A DNA stretch of 64,000 nucleotides from the NCBI RefSeq assembly GCF_013177635.1, contig NZ_CP030944.1, positions 1,364,001-1,428,000 of the forward strand. Direction: 5' to 3'. The stretch is from Arcobacter aquimarinus (GTDB taxonomy: Bacteria; Campylobacterota; Campylobacteria; Campylobacterales; Arcobacteraceae). The notes beneath the pieces were generated by a model. The model was given only the letters and a program-made list of their open reading frames with translations, did no database searches and was not told where the DNA came from. The translations under genes were made by a program, and so were the position numbers. Positions 1 to 8,286 of this stretch are shown one piece after another (position 1 is the first letter of the stretch; every line of letters starts with the position of its first letter).

Positions 1-767
1 CTATGGCTTGGAATTCCTGCATATTCTTTATCAATTGCATAAATATTATCACCTTTACTTGCATTTATAGGTAACTTTTTCCACGAATTAATAATGCTTT
101 CCAGCTCTTTAAGATTTCCCTCTAAAAATGGTGCTAATAAAACTATTATATCTGGATTCATATTTATAATTTTTTCTGTATTTACAACAGGTTGTGCTTG
201 AGAAGTGGAAAAATATGCGTTTTGATTTCCACTTGCTTTTATAATATCTTCAAAATATAAAAAATTTCCAGTTACATAAATATCATTTGACAATGTCTTT
301 TTAGGGCTGATTACTATCAAAATTCTTTTGTTTTTTACTATATTATCCAAAGAAGCTAAAGCATTGTCTATATTTGAAATAAGTATTTTTGCATTTTCTT
401 CTTTTTTGAAAAAAGTTCCCAATTCAAAAATAGTATTTTTAATCGATGAAATTGTATTTGTTTTATAAATCAAAGTCTCTATTTCTAAAGCTTTTAGATT
501 AGAATTTAACTTTTCATCATAATCTTGACCTATAACAACAGTAGGTCTAACACTTAAAACTTTTTCTAATGAAATATTGTTATATCCACCAAGTTTTGGA
601 ACATCTTTTGATTCTATTGGAAAATCACAATGTTTAGTATTTGCAACTACACTATTTCCTACACCTAAAGCAAATACAATCTCATTTACAGAAGGAGAAA
701 GAGTAACTACTCTTTCTTCGCCTGATAAATTTATACAAAAAAGGAGTATAAATAGTAGCTTTTTCAT
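1..767 (-). CDS. Periplasmic substrate-binding protein of an iron/B12 ABC transporter (partial)
   Basis: The protein carries a metal chelate (cobalamin or ferric complex) from the outer-membrane receptor to an inner-membrane ABC permease. Translation from the ATG at 765-767 gives a signal peptide (MKKLLFILLFCINLSGE), then a BtuF-like fold start (RVVTLSPSVNEIVFALG, CDFP, PKLGGYNN) and later PDIIVLLAPF and AGIPSHR. The gene runs off the left edge, so roughly the last part of the C-terminal lobe is missing. The start lies one base after the stop of the TonB receptor, which suggests translational coupling and a shared substrate. BtuF versus ferric-siderophore binding cannot be decided from sequence alone; the permease and ATPase genes should follow outside the window. 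Confidence 0.85.
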   Translation of the reverse strand, partial: MKKLLFILLFCINLSGEERVVTLSPSVNEIVFALGVGNSVVANTKHCDFPIESKDVPKLGGYNNISLEKVLSVRPTVVIGQDYDEKLNSNLKALEIETLIYKTNTISSIKNTIFELGTFFKKEENAKILISNIDNALASLDNIVKNKRILIVISPKKTLSNDIYVTGNFLYFEDIIKASGNQNAYFSTSQAQPVVNTEKIINMNPDIIVLLAPFLEGNLKELESIINSWKKLPINASKGDNIYAIDKEYAGIPSH

Positions 768-768
768 T

Positions 769-2592
769 TTAGAAATTAGCCTTTAATCCAACATACGCAC
801 TTCTTTGAGCTGTTGCATATCCATCAATTGTTTGATAATATTTATTGAAAATATTGTCAACTTTTAAATATGTAGAAAATGTTTTATTTATTTCATAATT
901 TATCACTGAATTCCATAGTGTATAGTTTCCAGTTTCTCTACCTGTTTTATTTGCACCATCATATCTTTCACCAATATATTGTCCATTAATATTAAAATGT
1001 AAATTACTAATACCATAATAATCAACACCAAAACCAACTTGATTTTTTGGTCTTCTTGCTAATTCTCTTTCTTGACTATCTTTAGCACTTAAATATGTGT
1101 AGTTTAAATTTAATAATAAATCTTCAATTATTAATTTACTATATTTAGCTTCATATCCTTCAATAGTTGATGTTCCATCAATATTAACATACTTTGATGA
1201 TTGCCAATTCATAAGATTATCAATTTTATTTTTAAAATATGTAAGTGTAAAATCTTTATATGTTGAAGATATATCAAATCCTTTGATTTTTTCTGGCTCT
1301 AAATCTGGATTTGAAATACCCCAAGGATTTAATATATTTATTATATTAGGTGCATTATAAGCTGTTCCATAATTTGCATTAAAAGATAAATCTTCATTTA
1401 CATTATATTTAACTCCGATTTTTCCAGTATATTTTGAACCAAAATTAGAATAATCATCTCTTCTTAAAGATTCAGTAATTGCAAAATCACCTAAATAATT
1501 TGTATTTGTTATATAAATTGCTTTATTTGTATTATCATCTTTATTTGTAGCATTATTACCTTTTATGTAATCAACCTCTGTTTTTTCATGAGAAAATCCA
1601 ATTAACAAACTATCTTTATCAAAATAAGAGATATTATCTGTCAAATCTAATAATTTAACTTTTCCATTATAATCTCTTACTTGCCAAGAATTAGTTGCTT
1701 CTAATTCTTTCTTTTCAAATTCTGATATGTCATATTTTAATTTTATATTATGATTTTTATAATTTTTGTTGTAACCTAAAGAATATAGATTTGATTCATT
1801 ATCTGAATGTAAATTTGCATTAGGAGCATTCCAATCATCATATTCAACAAAACTATTTATGTGATGATAACTTAAATTAATGCTATCTTCATCTGTGATA
1901 TTATAAGAACCTTTTAAATTAACTGTTGTATTTCTATATCCATCTTTTTCATAATCATCAACTCTATCACCAAAAGGAGTTTGAGAAGAAAAACCATCAG
2001 TTAAAATTCTATCAGCAGATAATTTTACACTATATTTATCAGTTTTATTAGATACACTCATTCCATATTTTTTTGTTTGAAAACTACCAAATTCACTATT
2101 AAAATTTACATGTACACCATTTTTAGCTTCTTTAGTAATTATATTTATAACACCAGCACTTGCATCAGCACCCCAAACACTTGATTGTGCACCTTTTATT
2201 ACTTCTATTCTTTCAATATCTGAAATCATAAGATGAGAAAAAGCCGCTCCACTTGTATTTGAAGGATCTTGATATTTTACTCCATCAATTAATACTAATA
2301 TTCTTTTAGAATCCATACCTCTTAAAAAAACTGAACTTGTATTTCCCATTCCACCATTACTTACGAATGAAATTCCAGGAAGAGTATTTAAAGCTTCAAC
2401 AACTGTAGTAAACTTTCTCTCTTCTATTTCTTGAGCTGTAATAACGTCAACATTAGAAGTAACATCTTTGATTGATTGAGTTGTTTTTGTAGCACTTGTA
2501 ACTGTAATTGTTTCTAAGTTTTGAGCCGAAAAAAGGTTTGTTGTTGCTAGAAGAAAGCTTGCAACTAAGCTTATAGATAATTTTTTTTGCAT
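769..2592 (-). CDS. TonB-dependent outer-membrane receptor, BtuB-like
   Basis: This is a 607-residue ligand-gated outer-membrane channel powered by TonB-ExbBD. A signal peptide is followed by a clear TonB box (ETITVTSA, about residues 27-34). The plug domain follows (LPGISFVSNGG, FLRGMDSKRILVLIDGVKY, IERIEVIKGAQSSVWGADA) and then a barrel ending in KANF with the expected terminal Phe. The plug pattern with RILVLIDGV and SSVWGADASAGVINIIT is that of BtuB and its relatives. The binding-protein gene starts one base after its stop, so receptor and binding protein form one uptake unit. A good Shine-Dalgarno (AGGAA) precedes the ATG. B12 is my preferred substrate but other chelates remain possible. 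Confidence 0.88.
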   Translation of the reverse strand: MQKKLSISLVASFLLATTNLFSAQNLETITVTSATKTTQSIKDVTSNVDVITAQEIEERKFTTVVEALNTLPGISFVSNGGMGNTSSVFLRGMDSKRILVLIDGVKYQDPSNTSGAAFSHLMISDIERIEVIKGAQSSVWGADASAGVINIITKEAKNGVHVNFNSEFGSFQTKKYGMSVSNKTDKYSVKLSADRILTDGFSSQTPFGDRVDDYEKDGYRNTTVNLKGSYNITDEDSINLSYHHINSFVEYDDWNAPNANLHSDNESNLYSLGYNKNYKNHNIKLKYDISEFEKKELEATNSWQVRDYNGKVKLLDLTDNISYFDKDSLLIGFSHEKTEVDYIKGNNATNKDDNTNKAIYITNTNYLGDFAITESLRRDDYSNFGSKYTGKIGVKYNVNEDLSFNANYGTAYNAPNIINILNPWGISNPDLEPEKIKGFDISSTYKDFTLTYFKNKIDNLMNWQSSKYVNIDGTSTIEGYEAKYSKLIIEDLLLNLNYTYLSAKDSQERELARRPKNQVGFGVDYYGISNLHFNINGQYIGERYDGANKTGRETGNYTLWNSVINYEINKTFSTYLKVDNIFNKYYQTIDGYATAQRSAYVGLKANF

Positions 2593-2615
2593 TTTTTATT
2601 TTCCTAATTTTTTAT

Positions 2616-2801
2616 TTATATGTTGTTTGTTGAATATAATTTGATTGGTTTTAATACTTTTGATAATAAAAGTTTTATGATTTTTGGTAGATTATTACTA
2701 ATAATAGAATCCATACTACAGTAAAAAGATTGCATTTTTCTATCTACAGTTGCAGCTAAAATCCCAAAAAAACTAAAGTATTTTTTATATTTACTAATCA
2801 T
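2616..2801 (-). CDS. Small hypothetical protein upstream of the BtuB-like receptor
   Basis: A 61-residue reading frame fills most of the gap between the SafE-type gene and the receptor and lies on the same strand as both. Its ATG has one of the strongest ribosome-binding sites in this part of the window (AAAGGAGG six bases upstream). The product is basic and hydrophobic, has one Cys (FYCSMD), and resembles nothing I recognise. No membrane helix is clear. It may be a real small protein, or a translated leader that controls the receptor. Its stop is 24 bases before the receptor ATG. Confidence 0.45.
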   Translation of the reverse strand: MISKYKKYFSFFGILAATVDRKMQSFYCSMDSIISNNLPKIIKLLLSKVLKPIKLYSTNNI

Positions 2802-2834
2802 TATTTTCCTCCTTTGTAAAATATATTTTTTATT

Positions 2835-3545
2835 TTAAATATGACAGTTTAAGATAGTTTTAGTAGGATCAACTAAATATTCATAACCTAAATAAGCTAT
2901 ATAAATTCCAAAAGCTATCACTAAAATAGAAGCTAACTTTATGAATAAATCTCTTAAATTTGATTGTTTAAATATTCCTACGAAAAACCCCAAAGAAAAA
3001 AGTGCTGGAACTGTGCTAAGTCCAAATATCAACATCACAATAGCACCCCAAAATGCACTTCCTGTACTTGCTGCTGTGATTGCAAAAACATATACAAATC
3101 CACATGGAAGTAAACCATTTAACATACCTAAAAGGTAAAAACTAAAAAGTGATTGAGAACCTAAAAGTGCTTTAAATGTATTTTGATAAAGTGGAGATTT
3201 TGAACAACTATGTTCTAAAATAGTTAAAAATTTAATCTTACCAAGTAATGAAAGTCCTACTAAAACCATCATCAAACCAGTTAAAAGCAAAAATATTCCA
3301 CTTGTTAGATTATCAAAGGTTACAACTCCACCAACAAGCCCAAATAAAGCTCCTAAAATCATATAAGTAGAGATTCTTCCAAAAGAGTAAAGTAAATGAG
3401 CAAGTGCTTGGACTTGTTTTGTCCATTCACTTTTTATTTTTGTACTTGAATATGCTATTACAATTCCACCACACATTCCAACACAATGACCAAAAGAGCC
3501 TAAAAAAGCTATTGTAATAATAGAAATAATACTTATTGTTTCCAT
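2835..3545 (-). CDS. SafE/UreH-type membrane protein, probable metal handling
   Basis: The 236-residue protein has about six membrane helices. The start contains the signature GHCVGMCGG (about residues 19-27), and a central helix contains NGLLPCGFVY. These paired Cys/Pro-Cys motifs are typical of the UreH_2/DsbD-like 'sulfite exporter TauE/SafE' annotation group. In Campylobacterota and other proteobacteria such proteins are linked to copper handling and cbb3 oxidase assembly. The gene overlaps the stop of the NosL-like gene by TAATG, so the two are coupled. The link to copper is inferred from that neighbour; no substrate can be read directly. Confidence 0.75.
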   Translation of the reverse strand: METISIISIITIAFLGSFGHCVGMCGGIVIAYSSTKIKSEWTKQVQALAHLLYSFGRISTYMILGALFGLVGGVVTFDNLTSGIFLLLTGLMMVLVGLSLLGKIKFLTILEHSCSKSPLYQNTFKALLGSQSLFSFYLLGMLNGLLPCGFVYVFAITAASTGSAFWGAIVMLIFGLSTVPALFSLGFFVGIFKQSNLRDLFIKLASILVIAFGIYIAYLGYEYLVDPTKTILNCHI

Positions 3546-4048
3546 TATTTACCTAATAATTCTTTTTTATAAATTGGATTTGCCATAGTTTCACCTCGAA
3601 GCATTTTTAAACTCATCTCTTCAAAAGTAATAAATCCATCTTGTTTTTGTTCATAAGCACCAAAACCATATCTCATAGGAGTAATATCTGTTTGGCTATA
3701 CCAAGCTGTTCTTCCATCTATATACTTTTTTGTGTCAACTGTTCTAACCCAAATTTTTGCATCATCTTTGAATGCTTTATCTTTTAACCAGTTTGCCATA
3801 CCACCATGGTCATGAAAAAACCATGTTTTTCCATCATTTGAAATAACTTGAGAAGCATAATCTAAAGTATCAATAATCATCCCACAATCACTATCTTGAT
3901 ATTTTCCCAAAATTATTTCAAGTGGTGTTTGAGCTTTATTACCCTCTTTTAAAACAACCATTTGTTTACTATTTGACATAGATAAAAATATTATAACAAT
4001 TATTGCAATTATTATGATTATTGTAAAAAAAGGTAACATCTTTTTCAT
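3545..4048 (-). CDS. NosL-like copper-binding periplasmic protein
   Basis: The 167-residue protein has an N-terminal membrane anchor (about residues 4-24) without a lipobox, then a periplasmic domain. The motifs match the NosL family: DCGMIIDTLDYASQ (CxM), WFFHDHGGMANWL, VRTVDT and ARTAW-like DGRTAWY, then TPMRYGFGAY. NosL proteins bind Cu(I) and deliver it to nitrous-oxide reductase, but relatives occur without nos genes, as here. The next gene, overlapping by TAATG, is a SafE-type membrane protein, which supports a two-gene copper trafficking unit. Confidence 0.72.
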   Translation of the reverse strand: MKKMLPFFTIIIIIAIIVIIFLSMSNSKQMVVLKEGNKAQTPLEIILGKYQDSDCGMIIDTLDYASQVISNDGKTWFFHDHGGMANWLKDKAFKDDAKIWVRTVDTKKYIDGRTAWYSQTDITPMRYGFGAYEQKQDGFITFEEMSLKMLRGETMANPIYKKELLGK

Positions 4049-4112
4049 GAAAAACTCCCGATATTTTGCGGTATTATATTCAGTTGTATATAAATTTTAG
4101 ATTATTGGTGCA

Positions 4113-4233
4113 TAAAAAAAGGCTTTACAGAGGGAAAAACTGTAAAGCCCACATTCAAATATATTTCATAGTATAGGATAAGAACTTATATGTATTTAGT
4201 AGTAGGAGGATTTAATACAGATATCCTATGAAA
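4113..4233 (-). ncRNA. Candidate small RNA with exposed CCUCCU and Rho-independent terminator
   Basis: The gap between the thioredoxin and NosL-like genes holds an RNA-like layout on the minus strand. An extended -10 (TGCTACTAT, hexamer at 4236-4241) lies just upstream. It is followed by a stem made of TTTCATAGGATA (4222-4233) and its partner TATCCTATactATGAAA (4164-4180). The region enclosed contains CCTCCT (4204-4209), complementary to a Shine-Dalgarno. A 10-bp terminator hairpin with a UUUUUCCCU loop and a run of seven T follows. No good reading frame is present. It could also be the 3' UTR of the thioredoxin mRNA. A C/U-rich terminator loop is a known feature of Helicobacter RepG, but I cannot establish homology. 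Confidence 0.55.
4114..4149 (-). terminator. Rho-independent terminator of the candidate small RNA
   Basis: Perfect 10-bp arms GGCTTTACAG (4121-4130) and CTGTAAAGCC (4140-4149) enclose a 9-base loop. Read on the minus strand they are followed by seven T (4114-4120). Confidence 0.85.
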
Positions 4234-4293
4234 GAATAGTAGCACTAGAAAAATTAAAATAAGATAAAATCTATCCTCTTTTTTAAATCTTTT

Positions 4294-4800
4294 TTATTTT
4301 TTAAAATATTCTATAAATTTCATTCTAAAATAAAGACCAAAAGTTGAAGTATAACCTACTTCACTAAATCTTAGATTTTTATTCTCATCATAAATAAAAG
4401 TTGTTGGAAAAGCTTTTATATTAAAATTTTGTGAATAAGTACCATCTTCATCGTTTACAACATTAAAAGTAAGATTGTGTTCTTCTAAATATTTTTCTAT
4501 CTCTTCTTTTGTTCCTGATTGAACAGCTATTGTTATAACTTCATAATCTTTTGATAATTTTTCAATATTAGGTGCTTCAAATTTACAAGTAGGACACCAT
4601 GTCGCCCAAAAATGAATAATCAATGGTTTATCTTGTAAAACTAAATACTCTTTGTCATTTAAAAGTGTAAAATTATTTATTGATAATTTCTCTTTATTTA
4701 AATTTTGTGAATTAAAATAACTCATTACATTTGTAGCTACTAATAATATTAAAATAAAAACTATTATCTCTTTTAAATATTTTTTTATTCTATTTTTCAT
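4294..4800 (-). CDS. Membrane-anchored thioredoxin-like protein, TlpA/ScsD type
   Basis: The 168-residue protein has one N-terminal membrane helix (about residues 10-28) and a periplasmic thioredoxin fold. The active site is WATWCPTCKFE (CPTC, about residues 68-71), and the cis-Pro segment is AFPTTFIYD. The ending SEVGYTSTFGLYFRM resembles ScsD, the protein disulfide oxidoreductase of the copper-sensitivity suppressor locus. It likely reduces or isomerises disulfides, for instance in cytochrome c or copper-protein maturation. The nearby NosL-like and SafE-like genes fit a metal/thiol theme, but they are 250 bases away and not obviously co-transcribed. Confidence 0.85.
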   Translation of the reverse strand: MKNRIKKYLKEIIVFILILLVATNVMSYFNSQNLNKEKLSINNFTLLNDKEYLVLQDKPLIIHFWATWCPTCKFEAPNIEKLSKDYEVITIAVQSGTKEEIEKYLEEHNLTFNVVNDEDGTYSQNFNIKAFPTTFIYDENKNLRFSEVGYTSTFGLYFRMKFIEYFKK

Positions 4801-4906
4801 CTTTTTCCTTTAAGTAAAAAAGTAGTATACATAATTTTTTATTGTTAAGTACTATTATGTTATGCTATTTCTTATTAAAAATATCCATAATAAAATAAGG
4901 AAATAA

Positions 4907-5530
4907 ATGCGTTTAATAATGTTCGATATGGACGGAACACTAATAGATAGTGGTTATGCTATCACAAATACTATAAATTATGTAAGAGAAAATCTAGGTT
5001 TTGAGAAATTAGAAAAAAATCATATTTTAGAAAAAGTAAATGACCCATCTATAAACTCTGCTGAGTTTTTTTATGGAACAAAAGAGTTCACAAAACAACA
5101 AACTAAGCTTTTTGAAGAGTATTATAATGAGCATTGTTTGAGTGATTTGGTTGTTTATGATGGTATTTCTAAATTGATTGATGATTTAAAAGGTGATTTT
5201 ACTTTAGCAGTTGCAACAAATGCAAATTCTGCTTATGCTTACAAAATGTTAAATCATGTGGGATTAGCAAAATATTTTTCAACTATTTTAGGATATGACA
5301 GTGTAAAAAATCCAAAGCCACATCCTGAAATGGTTTATAAAATCTTAGATAAACACAATATAGAAAAACAAAATGCCCAACTAATTGGGGATTCACACAA
5401 AGATATTATGGCAGCTACAAAAGCAGGTGTTGATTCTGTTTTAGTAAATTGGGGTTTTTCAAATCATGAAAAAGATGCAATAGAAACAGTTTTAGAATTA
5501 GAAAATAAAATAAAAGCAAAATTTAGTTAA
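4907..5530 (+). CDS. HAD-family hydrolase, phosphoglycolate phosphatase-like
   Basis: The 207-residue protein is a cytoplasmic HAD subfamily IA phosphatase. Motif I is FDMDGTLIDSG (nucleophile Asp8, acid/base Asp10), motif II ends in ATNANS, the motif III Lys is in KNPKPHP, and motif IV is GDSHKDIMAA. The helical cap lies between motifs I and II. The family includes Gph (2-phosphoglycolate) and pyrophosphatase-like PpaX; the substrate cannot be fixed by sequence. The start is supported by an AAGGAA site. A small 54-residue gene follows after 7 bases. Confidence 0.85.
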   Translation: MRLIMFDMDGTLIDSGYAITNTINYVRENLGFEKLEKNHILEKVNDPSINSAEFFYGTKEFTKQQTKLFEEYYNEHCLSDLVVYDGISKLIDDLKGDFTLAVATNANSAYAYKMLNHVGLAKYFSTILGYDSVKNPKPHPEMVYKILDKHNIEKQNAQLIGDSHKDIMAATKAGVDSVLVNWGFSNHEKDAIETVLELENKIKAKFS

Positions 5531-5537
5531 AGAAAAG

Positions 5538-5702
5538 ATGATGTTTGAAACTATAAAAAATCTATTTAAAAAAGAAGAAACTTTTTCATGCATCATTTTT
5601 GATGGAAAAAAAATGAAATATCTTGATTTAACTCAAAAAGAGATTGATAGACTAAAACAAGAGCATAAAGATTGGACTATTACAAAAAAAGAGGAGTGTT
5701 AA
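5538..5702 (+). CDS. Small hypothetical protein (54 aa)
   Basis: A reading frame of 55 codons follows the HAD phosphatase by 7 bases and ends by overlapping the stop codon of rsuA on the other strand. The product begins MMFETIKNLFKKEE and has a central CIIFDGKKMKYLDL and a charged helical tail ending KKEEC. It contains two Cys and no membrane segment. I do not recognise the family. The full use of the space between the HAD gene and rsuA and the normal codon composition argue that it is real. The Shine-Dalgarno is weak (AAAGAAAAG). Confidence 0.65.
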   Translation: MMFETIKNLFKKEETFSCIIFDGKKMKYLDLTQKEIDRLKQEHKDWTITKKEEC

Positions 5703-6385
5703 AGTTCTATGAACTTATACTCTCCTTCTTTTAAATCATCTATTTGAAATCCTGCAAAACTAACTCTGTGAAGTTTAATCACCCTATTTCCAACTGCTGC
5801 GAACATTCTTTTTACTTGATGATATTTTCCTTCAACTATTTCAAGTCGTACTAATGTTGGAGATATAATTTCAAGCATAGCTGGAAGTAAAGGTTTTTTT
5901 TCACCATTTAACATCAGTTCACCGCTTGCAAAAATTTGTGATTCATCACCTTTTAAAGGCTCAGCCAATGTTGCTTCATAAACTTTTATAACATCACTTT
6001 TGGGACTTGTTAGTTTATGGTTTAAGTCTCCATTATCTGTTAAAATAATTGCTCCTGTTGTATCAACATCAAGTCTTCCAACTGTTGAGATTTTTGGATT
6101 TCTTCTATTCCAACGTTCGGGTAACAACGAATAAATCAAACTTCCTGCATCGTTGTGAGAACATATATAACCGCTTGGTTTATTTAATAATATTGTAATT
6201 GTTTGGGCATCTAGTGGTTCATTATTTATAAAAACATCTTCATGATTAGCCTTTAAAGATACATCAAAAACTCTTTTATCTTTTACAAAAACTTCAAAAA
6301 TTTTCAAAAACTTCTTTGCTTCACTTCTTGTACAATATCCTAAACTTGACAGATGTGCATCTATTCTTTTATAACTATTTGCCAT
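5699..6385 (-). CDS. rsuA: 16S rRNA pseudouridine synthase RsuA
   Basis: The 228-residue enzyme makes pseudouridine in 16S rRNA (position 516 in E. coli). An S4 RNA-binding domain comes first (RIDAHLSSLGYCTRSEAKKF). The catalytic core carries GRLDVDTTG with the catalytic Asp (about residue 102) and the RsuA-type GKYHQVKRMFAAVGN (about 186-200). The length is close to E. coli RsuA (231). The related RluB/RluE group acts on 23S rRNA, but the GKYHQVKRMFAAVGN form favours RsuA. The stop overlaps the end of the convergent 54-residue gene. Confidence 0.87.
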   Translation of the reverse strand: MANSYKRIDAHLSSLGYCTRSEAKKFLKIFEVFVKDKRVFDVSLKANHEDVFINNEPLDAQTITILLNKPSGYICSHNDAGSLIYSLLPERWNRRNPKISTVGRLDVDTTGAIILTDNGDLNHKLTSPKSDVIKVYEATLAEPLKGDESQIFASGELMLNGEKKPLLPAMLEIISPTLVRLEIVEGKYHQVKRMFAAVGNRVIKLHRVSFAGFQIDDLKEGEYKFIEL

Positions 6386-6448
6386 AAATTCCTATCTTTT
6401 TCTTTTAAATTGGTCGGATATTAACATTTTTTTCAATAAAATACAAAC

Positions 6449-7120
6449 ATGAAAATACTTGACAAAAAAAATAAAATATATTTACTTGATGATGAAAACT
6501 TTGATTTTCCAACTTTAGAGATGATGAAAGATGATTTAGTTGCTGTTGGTGGTGACTTTCATCCTCAAAGACTAATAAATGCTTATGAAAATGGAATTTT
6601 TCCTTGGTATGTTGATGATTATGGTTATATCCATTGGTTCTCACCAAATAAAAGAATGGTTTTAAATCCAAGTGAGATGAAAATATCTAAAAGCCTAAAA
6701 AAATCCATTACAAGCAAAGGTTTTGTAGTTAAATCAAATGAAAACTTTGAAAAAGTTATGCGTGAATGTGCAAATATAAAAAGAAAACATGAAGATAGCA
6801 CTTGGATAAGTGAAGAATTCATAGAAGCTTATACAAATTTATTTGAACTTGAGATTGCCTTTTCTATTGAAACATATTTAAATGATGAGTTAGTTGGTGG
6901 ACTTTATGGACTTGTTATTGGTGATGTTTTTTGTGGAGAAAGTATGTTTTCAAAGGTAACAGATGCTTCAAAAGTTGCTTTTTATCACCTTTGCCAATGG
7001 GCAAAAGATAATGAAATCAAAATTATAGATTGTCAAGTTTATAACGACCATTTAGCTAGTTTGGGAGCTAGTGAAATAAGTAGAGTTGAATATTTTAATA
7101 TATTAAAAAGTGATTCTTAA
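6449..7120 (+). CDS. aat: Leucyl/phenylalanyl-tRNA-protein transferase
   Basis: The 223-residue LF-transferase adds Leu or Phe from tRNA to N-terminal Arg or Lys of proteins, marking them for the ClpS/ClpAP N-degron route. Family motifs are present: FDFPTLEMM, DDLVAVGGDF, LINAYENGIFPWY, IHWFSPNKRMVL, TWISEEFIEAY, GGLYGLVIGDVFCGESMFS and IDCQVYNDHLASLGA. The Shine-Dalgarno is weak. The gene stands alone between rsuA (divergent) and the diguanylate cyclase (convergent, stops overlap). Confidence 0.93.
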   Translation: MKILDKKNKIYLLDDENFDFPTLEMMKDDLVAVGGDFHPQRLINAYENGIFPWYVDDYGYIHWFSPNKRMVLNPSEMKISKSLKKSITSKGFVVKSNENFEKVMRECANIKRKHEDSTWISEEFIEAYTNLFELEIAFSIETYLNDELVGGLYGLVIGDVFCGESMFSKVTDASKVAFYHLCQWAKDNEIKIIDCQVYNDHLASLGASEISRVEYFNILKSDS

Positions 7121-8286
7121 TTTTTCTGATAAATTTGGATGTTATTTCTACCCTTCTTTTTAGCTTCATAAAGGGAAATATCTGCTAATTTAAAAGCTTC
7201 CATAAAATTTTTTGATTTTGAAGGAAATAGATTTACTCCAATAGAAACTGTTAATTTTAAAAAATTCTCTTCATTATAATAAAACTTATGTTCTTCAATA
7301 ATTTTTAAAATTCTTTCAATAACATTTAAAGCACTTTGATGTTGATTATTTTTTACTTTTGTAAGAATAATAAACTCTTCCCCACCATATCTAATAACAA
7401 TATCTTCTTTATCTCTAACCGATAATAATATTGTATTAGCTACTTCTTTTAGTACCTTATCGCCTACATCATGTCCGAAAGTATCATTTATTTTTTTAAA
7501 AAAATCAATATCTAAAGTAGATAATATATAATCATTTAAATTTAAATTATTTTGAAGTTCATGAAGATAATTTCTATTATACACATTTGTTAATTTATCA
7601 ATAAGTGAACTCTTTTTTATATTTAAATATTTTATAGTTTGAATGATTAAAATAAAAAGAAATAATATAACTATAGAAACAATCAAAATTATTCCATTTT
7701 TCATTAAAGTTATTATTTCATTTATTTCTTCAATTTTTTTAATAGAAAAGTCAATAACTAGTATAAGCTCAACATCTTTCTTATTATTTAAAATAGGAAA
7801 TAAATAACTAATAGATAATTCTTGTAAGTATTTATGCTCAATACTTAAAGGTTTTTTATTTGTATAAATATCTAACCATTGAGATGTTTCAATATCAAAC
7901 TTTTGATTTGGGAAAGCTTTTTCTTTTGAAGAAGCACCATCTGCTAGAAAACGAAAAACTCCTCTTGAATCTTTATATAAAAGATAAGCATATTTTATAT
8001 TAGGAGTAATTAATAATTCTAATTTTTTCTCTATTTTATTTTGTAAATTTTCATCATTTAAAATTTGCTCTGATAAATTTTGATTTTTATCCAAAGTATT
8101 TTGAATTAAAGTAGCACTATTTTTTACTATCGCTAAAACATCAATTGTAGAAATAGAAACCATTTTAGTTTCAATCTTTTCTTCTAATTTTATTGTTCCA
8201 TACAATAATAACAGCAACAAAAAAGATACAATAACACTTAAAACTATCAAATAAAAAGATCTTGTCATATTGAATATTTTTTTCAT
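7117..8286 (-). CDS. Membrane diguanylate cyclase with periplasmic sensor domain
   Basis: The 389-residue protein makes cyclic di-GMP. A first helix (about residues 11-30) and a second (about 192-212) bracket a periplasmic domain of about 160 residues of the Cache/4-helix sensing sort. The C-terminal GGDEF domain has DIDFFKKINDTFGHDVGDKVL and the active motif RYGGEEF (about 300-304), followed by TVSIGVNLF. It starts by ATGA overlap with the small periplasmic protein gene, itself coupled to a TonB-receptor-like gene. The operon order suggests that signals at the envelope control the cyclase. Whether an RxxD inhibitory site is functional cannot be judged. Confidence 0.9.
   Translation of the reverse strand: MKKIFNMTRSFYLIVLSVIVSFLLLLLLYGTIKLEEKIETKMVSISTIDVLAIVKNSATLIQNTLDKNQNLSEQILNDENLQNKIEKKLELLITPNIKYAYLLYKDSRGVFRFLADGASSKEKAFPNQKFDIETSQWLDIYTNKKPLSIEHKYLQELSISYLFPILNNKKDVELILVIDFSIKKIEEINEIITLMKNGIILIVSIVILFLFILIIQTIKYLNIKKSSLIDKLTNVYNRNYLHELQNNLNLNDYILSTLDIDFFKKINDTFGHDVGDKVLKEVANTILLSVRDKEDIVIRYGGEEFIILTKVKNNQHQSALNVIERILKIIEEHKFYYNEENFLKLTVSIGVNLFPSKSKNFMEAFKLADISLYEAKKKGRNNIQIYQKN

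Noticed and set aside
577-786. Plus-strand frame in the first kilobase
   Set aside because: It is opposite the binding-protein gene, which has a signal peptide and family motifs.
2640-2830. Possible cobalamin riboswitch upstream of the BtuB-like receptor (GCAACTGTA on the minus strand)
   Set aside because: Only this short piece of the core is seen. The GGGAA, GGTG and AGCCAGGAGACC boxes are missing or too close, and the segment lies inside an open frame.
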